Shown: piece by piece, positions 51,535 to 60,089 of the stretch | How the letters are laid out: each line of letters begins with the position of its first letter | Position numbering within the stretch: position 1 is the first letter of the stretch | NCBI RefSeq assembly: GCF_902729405.1 | Contig: NZ_LR746496.1 | Span: 2,108,001 to 2,172,000 of the forward strand | Reading direction: 5' to 3' | Length of the DNA: 64,000 nucleotides | Origin: Acididesulfobacillus acetoxydans | GTDB taxonomy: Bacteria > Bacillota > Desulfitobacteriia > Desulfitobacteriales > Desulfitobacteriaceae | Notes under the pieces: model-generated | The model's input: only the letters and a program-made list of their open reading frames with translations | Database searches by the model: none | What the model was told of the DNA's origin: nothing | Position numbers and translations under genes: made by a program

Positions 51535-51909
51535 ATGGGCAAAGAAGGTGCTAAGGTCTGGTTTATACCTGATGCCTATCTGCCAAGCAGTGGTTCGGGA
51601 GCCAAATATGAAAGCCATGAAGCGATCTGCGTTCTAAATACGTCGAACATCAACGCTAATCTGAGGTTGACCTTTTATTATGAAGACCGGGATCCGCTGC
51701 AAGACGTCCTTGTTAATGTGGGGGCTAAGCGTTCAAAGCATATCCGCTTGGACCATCCGGAAGAACTGGGTGGAGTTCGGCTAAGGCGGGACGTTCCTTA
51801 CAGTATACGGGTGGAGAGTGATGCGTATGTTTCGCTGCAATACTCCCGTCTGGACGTAACCCAACCCAATTATGCCCTTATGACGACTATACCGTATTTT
51901 GAAGGTTAG
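51535..51909 (+). CDS. Sensory rhodopsin transducer family protein
   Basis: The 124-aa protein matches the family of the Anabaena sensory rhodopsin transducer (PF07100), a beta-sandwich tetramer. Family segments are VWFIPDAYLPS, SHEAICVLNTS, LTFYYEDRDPL, HIRLDHPEEL and SLQYSRLDVTQPNYALMTTI. No rhodopsin is present; outside cyanobacteria this family is found in sugar-utilisation clusters, where a sugar-binding or regulatory role has been suggested. It lies seven bases behind the DeoR gene with GGAGGGAGGTGA, so the two are co-expressed. Confidence 0.82.
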   Translation: MGKEGAKVWFIPDAYLPSSGSGAKYESHEAICVLNTSNINANLRLTFYYEDRDPLQDVLVNVGAKRSKHIRLDHPEELGGVRLRRDVPYSIRVESDAYVSLQYSRLDVTQPNYALMTTIPYFEG

Positions 51910-52052
51910 CTGGGCCGGATCTGGACGCAACTGTATCTGGAAAGAAAAGTGCTTCTAAACAGCAGTGTCCAACTGACAAGAAGTGGGTAAAGGTAAGAAG
52001 CCCAAAGTCTCTAACAGTTAAAGCTTAGGCGTTTTTGAGAGGAGAGAAATCC

Positions 52053-53150
52053 GTGAAAGAAATGACTGCAAGAGAGCGTGTTGTTAATGCCATGGAGTTT
52101 AAACCTGTCGATAGAATACCTCTATTTGATCTCGTCCAAAATATACCCTTAATCGAGTATTGTACCGGGGAAAGGCTCACATTGAAGAATGGGTTGGACT
52201 TACTCTGCAAAACAATAAGTATGAAACTGGATGCTACGCGTGGTATTGCTTCCCCAGTGGAAGAAAAGACTTTTGCCGATAAAGACGGATTTATTTATAA
52301 ACAGGAGTGGTGGACCACTTGGCTGGTGGACCGCCCGTATAAGGACGTACAAGGTCTTGTAAATTATATTAAAAAAAATATAGAAGAGCTAGAAGATTAT
52401 AGGCCGGGTGATATTTGGACATTTGCCGGAAAGGCAAATGTTTGGGGTCAAAGTGACAAGAGCCCACGTGAGCAGTTCATGGAACTACAAGAAAAGTTAG
52501 GAGATACAGTATTATTCCCCTCTGAAAGTCCTGTTGGGCTTGACACGGCTTGGATACGTGCAGGTATGGAATTGTTTAGCTACGCGTACGTTGAGGATCC
52601 CGACATCATATCCTCTTGGCTCCAAGCATTGGCGGATTTCGAGGTACGCCGCATTCATGATGTTGCAGATGTGGACCTGTCTCCGGTCACCCTGGTATAT
52701 GCAGATTTGGCATTTAAGACCGGTTTGATGTTCTCTCCGAAATTTCTCCGGAAGGAATTTTTTCCTCGCCTTAAGCAACTGGTTGATGCCTGGCATTCTC
52801 ACGGAATTAAGGTCATTTACCACTCAGATGGTAATCTGATGGAGGTTATGGATGATTTTGTCGCAGCCGGGGTTGACGGAATCAACCCTGTTGAGACAAT
52901 TGCCGGGATGGATATAGGGGTAATTCGCCAGAGGTATCCGCAGCTTACCATGATGGGTGGTATTGATTGCAGCCAGCTTCTGCCTTATGGAACTGAAGAG
53001 GAAGTAGAAGCGGAGGTCAAAAAGGCGATCGACCAGGGCTTCAGCGGTGGGGGTTTGCTTTTGGGCTCAACTACCGAGATTCACCCGGACTGTAAAGTGG
53101 AAAATGTTCTCAAAATGTGGAACGTTGCCACTACTTATAGCCGGCGGTGA
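52053..53150 (+). CDS. UroD-fold methyltransferase (MtaA/CmuA-like)
   Basis: Uroporphyrinogen decarboxylase-fold protein of 365 aa. Together with a following corrinoid protein gene, this marks a corrinoid-dependent methyltransferase rather than a haem enzyme. It begins TARERVVNAMEFKPVDRIP, as in this family. The region equivalent to the MtaA zinc site reads IYHSDGNLMEVMDDFVAAG, with Asp where MtaA has Cys, and later STTEIHPDC with one Cys. The ligand set therefore differs from classical MtaA, and it may be the substrate-demethylating partner (MT1). GTG start at 52053 after GAGAGGAG. Function in the rhamnose cluster is not established. Confidence 0.8.
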   Translation: MKEMTARERVVNAMEFKPVDRIPLFDLVQNIPLIEYCTGERLTLKNGLDLLCKTISMKLDATRGIASPVEEKTFADKDGFIYKQEWWTTWLVDRPYKDVQGLVNYIKKNIEELEDYRPGDIWTFAGKANVWGQSDKSPREQFMELQEKLGDTVLFPSESPVGLDTAWIRAGMELFSYAYVEDPDIISSWLQALADFEVRRIHDVADVDLSPVTLVYADLAFKTGLMFSPKFLRKEFFPRLKQLVDAWHSHGIKVIYHSDGNLMEVMDDFVAAGVDGINPVETIAGMDIGVIRQRYPQLTMMGGIDCSQLLPYGTEEEVEAEVKKAIDQGFSGGGLLLGSTTEIHPDCKVENVLKMWNVATTYSRR

Positions 53151-53215
53151 TGAAGGTAGTGGATTAAGTTTTCTCCGACTTGTTAAAATTTGTCATGAGT
53201 GAGGGGGTTACATAT

Positions 53216-53839
53216 ATGCTAGTATTTCAGGAAATCGCTGAGGCAGTAATTTGCGGGAACGCCAAAAAAGTTAAGGAGTATGCCGAAAGGGCCTTGGAAG
53301 ACGGCGCCTTACCCCAATCCATTGTGAATGAGGGCCTAATAGCGGGGATGAATGTGGTTGGAATGAAATTCAAAAACAACGAGGTTTACGTACCGGAAGT
53401 TCTAATCTCCGCTCGGGCTATGCATGCGGGGATGGATGTTGTCAAACCGCTGTTATCTGCTTCCGAGCTACAAGACAAAGGGACAGTCTTAATCGGTACT
53501 GTCAAGGGAGACCTGCATGATATCGGTAAGAACTTGGTGCGCATGATGTTGGAGGGAGCGGGGTATAGGGTTATTGATCTGGGTGTAGATGTCGCTCCGG
53601 AAAAGTTTGTCCAGGTTGTGCAGGAGCAGAAACCCCAGGTTGTTGGGCTCTCAGCTCTGCTAACCACAACCATGGTCAACATGAGGAGTACTATCGAACG
53701 GCTCAAATCCTACCCGGTTAAGGTGATGATTGGCGGCGCTCCGGTGACGCAGAAATTCGCCGACGAAATAGGAGCAGATGCCTACGCTCCCGACGCGGCC
53801 TCAGCCGTAGAAAAGGCTGGCCAACTTTTAGCTTCGTGA
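53216..53839 (+). CDS. Methyltransferase corrinoid protein (MtaC/MtbC-like)
   Basis: The 207-aa protein has an N-terminal helical B12-binding cap (residues 1-85, with [23 protein letters not shown]) and a C-terminal cobalamin domain with the base-off signature [19 protein letters not shown], then [11 protein letters not shown] and [19 protein letters not shown]. It carries the methyl group on cobalt between two methyltransferases. The ATG at 53216 is preferred (GAGGGGG site) over an upstream TTG. It sits between the UroD-fold gene and the isomerase and ends four bases inside the latter's longest reading. A second methyltransferase and a reductive activator are not in the window. Confidence 0.92.
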   Translation: MLVFQEIAEAVICGNAKKVKEYAERALEDGALPQSIVNEGLIAGMNVVGMKFKNNEVYVPEVLISARAMHAGMDVVKPLLSASELQDKGTVLIGTVKGDLHDIGKNLVRMMLEGAGYRVIDLGVDVAPEKFVQVVQEQKPQVVGLSALLTTTMVNMRSTIERLKSYPVKVMIGGAPVTQKFADEIGADAYAPDAASAVEKAGQLLAS

Positions 53840-53907
53840 GTCCGCATGGTAATGCCTTAAACTTTACTTTACTGCGGAAAATACGCGGGGGGGATAGAGG
53901 ATCAATG

Positions 53908-55119
53908 ATGACTGAGGATGAAATAAAACTTTGGGTAAAAGTACAGGACAGCAAGGGTGTGGATATTGAAAGCGTCAAAACGCGCCTAAAGGCTATGGTA
54001 ATTGAAACACCCACCTGGGGTTATGGAGATTCCGGCACGCGCTTTAAAGTTTTTAAACAGCAAGGGGCAGCGCAAAACCCATACGAAAAGCTGGAAGATG
54101 CGGCGGAGGTGCATCGCCTAACAGGAGTTTGCCCGAAGGTCGCAGTGCACATACCGTGGGACAAGGTCGATGATTACGGTGCTTTAAGACGATATGCCCT
54201 GGATCTTGGTCTTCGTATTGGGGCGGTGAATCCGAACCTTTTTCAAGATGAAGATTATGCACTCGGCTCACTATGCCACCCGCGCCCCGAGGTGCGGCAA
54301 AAAGCCCGTTCCCATATGCTTGAGTGCGTTGAAATCATGAAAAAGGTTGGCTCTAGCATCTTGAGCTTGTGGTTGGCCGATGGCACTAATTACCCCGGCC
54401 AAGACGATTTTCGTAAGCGCAGGCACTACCTTATGGACGCGTTAACAGAGGTTTATCAGGTTCTGGCTCCGGAAGCTCGCCTGTTGATAGAGTATAAAAT
54501 GTTTGAACCAGCTTTTTACCACACGGATCTGGCAGACTGGGGTATGGCTATTAGCTATGCTGAGAAATTAGGGAACAAAGCGCAAGTACTGGTGGACCTG
54601 GGGCATCATGCGCAAGGTACGAATGTAGCGCACATTGTGGCTACTTTGTTGGATGAAGGCAAGTTGGGCGGTTTCCACTTTAATAACCGTAAATATGCGG
54701 ATGACGACTTAATGGTGGGTGCCATCGCTCCTTATGAGTTGTTTTTGATTGCGCTGGAATTGGTGAGCGGGGAGCAGGATCCGGCCACCTCGGAGTGCGC
54801 GGGGAGGGTTTCTTATATGATCGATCAGTCCCATAATATTGAACCAAAAATTTCGGCTATGATCCGCTCCGTGATGAATATTCAAACCGCATTTGCCAAA
54901 GCCTTGTTGGTTCCCCAGGGGGAATTGAGGCAAGCCCAGGCAGCAGGTGACGTTATCACGGCTGAATCGCTAGTTAAGGGGGCCTTCGAAACAGACGTGC
55001 GTCCACTTTTAGCCTTGGTTCGCAAAGAGATGGGTTTACACACTGATCCTCTGAAAGCTTACGCGGAAGGTACTTACATTAAGACGATTTTGGCCAGAGA
55101 ATTTCGTGGTCAGGGGTGA
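53908..55119 (+). CDS. rhaI: L-rhamnose isomerase, RhaI type
   Basis: Sugar isomerase (403 aa) of the xylose-isomerase-like TIM-barrel group that converts L-rhamnose to L-rhamnulose. It is the RhaI type known from Pseudomonas stutzeri and Gram-positive bacteria rather than E. coli RhaA. Typical segments are [47 protein letters not shown] and [21 protein letters not shown] with metal ligands, then [18 protein letters not shown] at 53908 or 53905 fits the AGAGG site. A diverged copy of its last ~20 codons lies at 59989. Confidence 0.88.
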   Translation: MTEDEIKLWVKVQDSKGVDIESVKTRLKAMVIETPTWGYGDSGTRFKVFKQQGAAQNPYEKLEDAAEVHRLTGVCPKVAVHIPWDKVDDYGALRRYALDLGLRIGAVNPNLFQDEDYALGSLCHPRPEVRQKARSHMLECVEIMKKVGSSILSLWLADGTNYPGQDDFRKRRHYLMDALTEVYQVLAPEARLLIEYKMFEPAFYHTDLADWGMAISYAEKLGNKAQVLVDLGHHAQGTNVAHIVATLLDEGKLGGFHFNNRKYADDDLMVGAIAPYELFLIALELVSGEQDPATSECAGRVSYMIDQSHNIEPKISAMIRSVMNIQTAFAKALLVPQGELRQAQAAGDVITAESLVKGAFETDVRPLLALVRKEMGLHTDPLKAYAEGTYIKTILAREFRGQG

Positions 55120-55250
55120 TAGACCGACGTGGAAAGGAGCAGATTCCTGGCAAACGAGAACTAAAGAGAACAGTAGTCTGGGTTTTAAGAAGCCTACGTT
55201 ATCAATAGGCGGAGCCGGAAGAGAGGAACAGAAGAACGGAGGAATCTATA

Positions 55251-56765
55251 TTGTGTGACTGCGTTCTCCAAATCAGGGGCATGACAAAAGTTTTTTCTGG
55301 GGTCAAGGCACTCGACAGCGTGAGTTTCGACCTGAAGGCTGGAGAGGTTCATGCTTTGATGGGTGAAAATGGGGCGGGAAAATCCACATTCATAAAGGTT
55401 ATTACTGGGGTTTATCAACCAGACGGTGGTGTGATTATTCTCAATGGGAGACAAGTACAAATTAATAATCCTAAAGATGCCCAGAAATTTGGAATAGCTG
55501 CCATCTATCAGCATGTTACCTGTTACCCCGACTTGACGGTGACAGAAAATATCTTTATGGACCATTTGGAGGTTTCGCCCAAAACCGGAAGGATTTTATG
55601 GAAGAGAATGCATGCTAAGGCTGCCGATCTGTTACGCCACCTGAGTTCGGAAATTGATCCCAAGACGTTAATGTCCGAGCTAAGTGTAGCACAACAGCAG
55701 ATTATTGAAATCGCTAAGGCTATTTCGACCCATGCAAACATTATTATAATGGACGAACCAACCGCGGCCTTGACAAAAAATGAGAGCGAAGATCTTTATA
55801 AAATTACGGACCAACTCCGTAATAGCGGAGCTTCCATTATCTTCATTTCCCATCGTTTCGAAGATTTTCACCGGGTTGCTGATCGCGTCACTATCTTAAG
55901 GGACTCCCAATACATTGGTACTTGGGGCGTTAATGAAATATCTGAGGAGGAACTGATTGTTGCAATGGTCGGCAGGGAAATAAAACAGATGTTTCCGCCA
56001 AAGACGGCTGTTGCTAGAGAAGAAATTCTTCGGGTCAAAGGCCTTACAAAAACGGGCTACTTTTCCGATGTTTCGATTACTGTAAAAAGGGGAGAGATCG
56101 TGGCTCTGACAGGTCTGGTCGGGGCCGGCAGGACGGAAATCTGCGAGACACTTTTTGGTATTATGAAGCCTGATAAGGGTGAAGTGTATTTTGAGAACAA
56201 AAAAATCAGGATAGTTGATCCCAATACTTCCATGAAACTCGGGATCGGATACCTTCCGGAGGATAGACAGGTACAGGGCTTAATTATGAATTGGAGTATT
56301 CAGAAAAACATTACCGTTTCCAGGCTGGAGATGTTTTCGAACCGTGGATGGCTCAGGCCTGATTTGGAAAGGTCGAAGGCGGAAGAACTAGCAAGCATGG
56401 TGAACGTGAAGGCAAAAAGTGTAAATGCTCCGGCGTTGTCTCTTTCAGGCGGTAACCAGCAAAAGGTAATCGTAGCTAAGCTACTTTTGGCAGATCTTAA
56501 ACTAATCATCCTTGACGAGCCGACAAAAGGTATCGATGTAGGAGCTAAATATGCCATTTATGAGATCATGGATAACCTTGCGGCGCAGGGGTACGGTATC
56601 CTCATGGTTTCCTCCGAGTTACCGGAAGTGCTGGGAATGGCTGACAGAATCGTTGTAATACGGCGCGGCAGAGTCTCAAAGACATTTTCCAGGAGGGATG
56701 CCACTCCGGAAAAAGTATTAGAAGCAGCTATGCCGATTGAAACTGCAGCATTGTGTCAGGAGTGA
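55251..56765 (+). CDS. Sugar ABC transporter ATP-binding protein (RhaT-like)
   Basis: Double-ABC ATPase of 504 aa of the CUT2 family (as RbsA, RhaT). The first Walker A is GENGAGKST, with Walker B IIIMDEPTAAL; the second half has the atypical P-loop GLVGAGRTE usual for the family, signature LSGGNQQK and LIILDEPTKG. It energises import of the deoxysugar. TTG start at 55251 follows GGAGG. Order ATPase-permease-permease-binding protein matches rhamnose importers of Rhizobium (RhaT, P, Q, S in a different order). Confidence 0.92.
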   Translation: MCDCVLQIRGMTKVFSGVKALDSVSFDLKAGEVHALMGENGAGKSTFIKVITGVYQPDGGVIILNGRQVQINNPKDAQKFGIAAIYQHVTCYPDLTVTENIFMDHLEVSPKTGRILWKRMHAKAADLLRHLSSEIDPKTLMSELSVAQQQIIEIAKAISTHANIIIMDEPTAALTKNESEDLYKITDQLRNSGASIIFISHRFEDFHRVADRVTILRDSQYIGTWGVNEISEEELIVAMVGREIKQMFPPKTAVAREEILRVKGLTKTGYFSDVSITVKRGEIVALTGLVGAGRTEICETLFGIMKPDKGEVYFENKKIRIVDPNTSMKLGIGYLPEDRQVQGLIMNWSIQKNITVSRLEMFSNRGWLRPDLERSKAEELASMVNVKAKSVNAPALSLSGGNQQKVIVAKLLLADLKLIILDEPTKGIDVGAKYAIYEIMDNLAAQGYGILMVSSELPEVLGMADRIVVIRRGRVSKTFSRRDATPEKVLEAAMPIETAALCQE

Positions 56766-56773
56766 TACTAGAA

Positions 56774-57775
56774 ATGGGAAAAAGGACAAAAAACCTTGGA
56801 AGGTTCCAGCGTGATTGGTCACGCCAGGTTGGGCTTACCCTTTTTATAATTGCGGTTTCGGTTGCGGTCGATATCCGAAATCCTAGATTTTTCTCAGTTG
56901 TGAATTTGAGCGATATGATTTCGAACACGGCAATTCTTTCCATTCTTGCCATTGGTATGATGATTGTAATCATAACTGCAGGTATAGACCTCTCCATTGC
57001 ATCAACAATGGCACTTTCCGGCATGGTCACGGCTCTCACTGTGCAGGCGAACAGGGGTTTGAGTCCAATGCTGGCACTACTCATAGGATTGGCGGTCGGG
57101 GTCCTGTGCGGGGGCGTTATCAGTGTCTTTGTGGTACGGTTCAGCGTAGCACCTATTATAGCGACGCTTGGCTTCATGAATGCCTATCGAGGTCTCACCT
57201 ATCTTGTCAGCCATTCAAACTGGGTGGGGCCGGGTCAGATGTCTAACGGTTTCATGATGATTGCAAGAGGCAAGATACTCGGAATTAATAACCTTGTGAT
57301 CATCGCCATGCTCCTTTATCTCTTGGCTTTCTATTTCCTTAATTATACTAGATTCGGTCGTCAGATTTACGCAGTCGGTTCCAATGCAGAATCTGCAAAA
57401 GTAAGTGGCATTAACACTAACCACGTACTATTTACAGTCTATGTGATTATGGGAGCTTTTGCGGGATTGGCAGGTGTTTTATGGGTGTCTAAATTTGCCA
57501 GCGCACAGGGAGATACCGCTCTGGGTTATGAAATGAATGTCATCGCTGCATGCGTGTTAGGCGGGGTTAGCCTTAGGGGCGGATCCGGCAAATTATCCGG
57601 TGTTCTGCTTGGTTCGTTGCTCCTTGGGATTCTCAACGACGCCTTACCGCTGATCGATGTTTCTCCGTTTTGGCAGTCGGCGATACAGGGCGCGATCATA
57701 CTAGTCGCGGTCATTAGCAACGTCTTTTTCAAACGCAGAGTCGAGTATAAAACTCTGGCAAGGAGGAATATCTGA
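56774..57775 (+). CDS. Sugar ABC transporter permease (RhaP-like)
   Basis: CUT2-family permease of 333 aa with eight to ten hydrophobic segments. The family motif is ITAGIDLSIASTMALSGMVTAL, followed by ATLGFMNAYRG, IYAVGSNAESAKVSGIN and VIAACVLGGVSLRGGSGKL. ATG at 56774 with AGGAG is chosen over a GTG inside the ATPase gene. It pairs with the next permease to form the channel. Confidence 0.9.
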   Translation: MGKRTKNLGRFQRDWSRQVGLTLFIIAVSVAVDIRNPRFFSVVNLSDMISNTAILSILAIGMMIVIITAGIDLSIASTMALSGMVTALTVQANRGLSPMLALLIGLAVGVLCGGVISVFVVRFSVAPIIATLGFMNAYRGLTYLVSHSNWVGPGQMSNGFMMIARGKILGINNLVIIAMLLYLLAFYFLNYTRFGRQIYAVGSNAESAKVSGINTNHVLFTVYVIMGAFAGLAGVLWVSKFASAQGDTALGYEMNVIAACVLGGVSLRGGSGKLSGVLLGSLLLGILNDALPLIDVSPFWQSAIQGAIILVAVISNVFFKRRVEYKTLARRNI

Positions 57776-57778
57776 ACC

Positions 57779-58786
57779 ATGCCAAAAAGGAAAGAACTGA
57801 TCACTGGCAGGAAATCATTTTCATTCAAACGCTTTTTTCTTCAGTGGGAATGGTTGCTGGTACTTGCCTTTATAGCAGTCAATATTTTTGACGCTGCGAT
57901 TTCACCATATTTCCTTGACATGAATAATATCCTATCCTCAACCATGAATTTTCTTGACAATGCATTCATTGTTTTACCGATGGTTTTCGTGATCATGCTG
58001 GGGGAAATCGATATTTCTGTCGGCTCGACGGTTGCACTTTCAGCCGTTGTGATGGGGGTGTTTTACGACAAATTTCACACTCCCATGTGGCTCGCAGTAC
58101 TCATCTGTCTTGCCGTAGGGGCGTTATGCGGCCTTTTCAATGGTATGATTATCGTAAAGTTTAAAGAAATCGCACCAATGATTGTTACACTCAGTACTAT
58201 GACTATGTACCGTGGTATTGCACAAATTATAATAAGGGATCAGTCCGGTGGGAATTTCGCACCTTGGTTCAAATTTCTGAGCTGGGGATACCTAGGGTCC
58301 ATCCCTTTCATATTGGTAGTATTTGCAGTTGCGGCTGTCATTTTTGGATTGTTACTTCACAAAACGAACTTTGGCAGGCGGGTTTACGCAATCGGAAATA
58401 ACGAAATTGCCTCTTTGTATTCAGGCATACAAATTGGTCGCATCAAGTTAATTATTTATACGCTGACCGGTTTTATGTCAGGCGTCGCGGCCCTGTTTCT
58501 GTCCTCACGCATGGGCAGTACCCGCTCCGATATGGCTACGGGCTATGAATTGAACGCCATCGCGATGGTTGTGCTTGGCGGTGTGAATATTATGGGCGGG
58601 AGAGGACGGATGATCGGTGCGATTATTGCCGTTTTCATTATCGGTTTCCTGAAATACGGGCTAGGTCTTATCAACATGAGCTCGCAGGTTGTCTTGATCG
58701 TCATTGGTTTACTTCTAGCAGTGTCCGTGGCGCTACCGAATATCAAAAAAAGTGGCGGGAAGCAGAGAAAAACTGAAGAAGCCTGA
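57779..58786 (+). CDS. Sugar ABC transporter permease (RhaQ-like)
   Basis: Second CUT2 permease, 335 aa, three bases behind the first. Motifs: MLGEIDISVGSTVALSAVVMG, TLSTMTMYRGIAQIII, RRVYAIGNNEIASLYSGI and LNAIAMVVLGGVNIMGGRGR. AAGGAGG lies upstream. Two different permeases are characteristic of the rhamnose and autoinducer-2 subgroups of CUT2 importers, in contrast to the single RbsC. Confidence 0.9.
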   Translation: MPKRKELITGRKSFSFKRFFLQWEWLLVLAFIAVNIFDAAISPYFLDMNNILSSTMNFLDNAFIVLPMVFVIMLGEIDISVGSTVALSAVVMGVFYDKFHTPMWLAVLICLAVGALCGLFNGMIIVKFKEIAPMIVTLSTMTMYRGIAQIIIRDQSGGNFAPWFKFLSWGYLGSIPFILVVFAVAAVIFGLLLHKTNFGRRVYAIGNNEIASLYSGIQIGRIKLIIYTLTGFMSGVAALFLSSRMGSTRSDMATGYELNAIAMVVLGGVNIMGGRGRMIGAIIAVFIIGFLKYGLGLINMSSQVVLIVIGLLLAVSVALPNIKKSGGKQRKTEEA

Positions 58787-58846
58787 TGTTAATGTGGTGC
58801 AACACCGCATCGCATAAAAATAAAAACATTTTTAGGGGGTAAAAGA

Positions 58847-59914
58847 ATGAAAAGGAAAGGCGTCCTCGCTCTGATGCTTACATCAGCAATGCTTATGTTA
58901 AGCGTCGCCGGTTGTTCGGGTAACAAGCCGGTTGCAACGGAAAACGGTACATCATCCGGAAAGGGTACTAGTGCAAGTTCCAACCAAGTTTATGCCATTA
59001 TCGCGAAGAACACGGGTAATCCCTATAATCAGGCAGAGACCCAAGGTTTTCAGGATGCGGTCAAGGAATTTGGCGGAAAATCAATTGTTCGGGCTCCGGA
59101 GCAGCCAACTGCCGAAGGTCAAATAACGATTATCAATCAGCTTATTGCCCAGAAAGTAGCCTCAATTGCCATTGCTAGTAATGACGCGAACGCTTTAGAA
59201 CCGGTGTTGCAAAAAGCCATGTCAGCGGGTATCAAAGTTCTTTCCTGCGACTCAGCGGTAAACCCGGCCAGCCGCATGGTTCACGTGGACCAGGCCGATC
59301 CGGTAAAGATAGGCCAGGTTGAGGTGCAGGCAATGGGCAAAATGATGAATTATACTGGCGAGTTTGCCATACTTTCTGCGACATCTACGGCGGACAATCA
59401 GAACACCTGGATCAAATACATGAAGGAAGAACTAAAAAAACCTGAATATAAGAAAATGCGTCTTGTCAAAATTGCTTATGGCGACGATCTACCAGATAAG
59501 AGTACCTCCGAGACGGAGGCGCTGTTGCAATCTTATCCCAAGCTGAAGGGTATTATTTCCCCGACAACCGTGGGTATCGCGGCAGCCGCAAAGGTTCTTT
59601 CCGATAAAGGTCTTGCCGGAAAGGTATATTTGACAGGTCTGGGCTTACCTAGTCAGATGATCACGTACATCAAGAGCGGCGTTTGTCCGTGGATGTATCT
59701 CTGGAATCCAATTGATATCGGTTATATCACGGGCTATGTGTCCAAGGCCTTGGTTGACGGTACGATTACCGGCAAAATCGGTGACACTTTTACGGCGGGA
59801 CGGCTCGGAAAGTACACGGTTACGAAAGCCGCCGATGGCGGAACGGAAGTTCTGCTTGGACCTCCCTACAAGTTCGATAAAGCGAATATCGATCGGTGGG
59901 CAAAAGTGTATTAA
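58847..59914 (+). CDS. Sugar-binding lipoprotein (RhaS-like)
   Basis: Periplasmic-binding-protein-like lipoprotein (355 aa). The signal MKRKGVLALMLTSAMLMLSV ends in the lipobox AGCSG near residue 23, so it is attached to the outer face of the membrane. The mature part is a type I sugar-binding fold: YAIIAKNTGNPYNQAETQGF, NQLIAQKVASIAIASNDANA, VLSCDSAVNPASRMVHVDQA and GLGLPSQMITYIKSG. The pattern resembles RhaS and LsrB-like proteins. The ligand may be L-rhamnose or an O-methylated derivative. TAGGGGGT precedes the ATG. Confidence 0.9.
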   Translation: MKRKGVLALMLTSAMLMLSVAGCSGNKPVATENGTSSGKGTSASSNQVYAIIAKNTGNPYNQAETQGFQDAVKEFGGKSIVRAPEQPTAEGQITIINQLIAQKVASIAIASNDANALEPVLQKAMSAGIKVLSCDSAVNPASRMVHVDQADPVKIGQVEVQAMGKMMNYTGEFAILSATSTADNQNTWIKYMKEELKKPEYKKMRLVKIAYGDDLPDKSTSETEALLQSYPKLKGIISPTTVGIAAAAKVLSDKGLAGKVYLTGLGLPSQMITYIKSGVCPWMYLWNPIDIGYITGYVSKALVDGTITGKIGDTFTAGRLGKYTVTKAADGGTEVLLGPPYKFDKANIDRWAKVY

Positions 59915-59939
59915 CCATTGCAGTGCATGATGTTCTATC

Positions 59940-59969
59940 ATTCCTGCCGTGCCTTGGCACGGCAGGAAT
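59940..59969 (+). terminator. Hairpin behind the importer genes
   Basis: ATTCCTGCCGTGCC and GGCACGGCAGGAAT form a perfect 14-bp stem around two T residues. There is no T-run, so it may attenuate or stabilise mRNA rather than terminate. Confidence 0.6.
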
Positions 59970-59988
59970 GATGCGCGTATTCCCAGCG

Positions 59989-60048
59989 TATCCCCTCAAA
60001 GCTTACGCCGAAGGACCGTATACCAAGAGCATCTTAGCCGGGGTTTTG
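59989..60048 (+). pseudogene. Remnant of a second rhamnose isomerase C-terminus
   Basis: The frame [19 protein letters not shown] parallels the end of the isomerase at 55119 ([19 protein letters not shown]): 13 of 18 residues are identical, with DNA-level similarity too. No upstream isomerase sequence precedes it. It directly precedes the kinase gene, the usual place of an isomerase end, and so looks like a scar of a rearrangement that placed the importer between isomerase and kinase. Confidence 0.75.
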
Positions 60049-60089
60049 ACGGATAGAGTGGGTGAGTTGACACACAAGGGGGGTTGACC

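Noticed and set aside
52053-53150. Haem-biosynthetic uroporphyrinogen decarboxylase
   Set aside because: Adjacent corrinoid protein gene and absence of any haem gene favour a UroD-fold methyltransferase.
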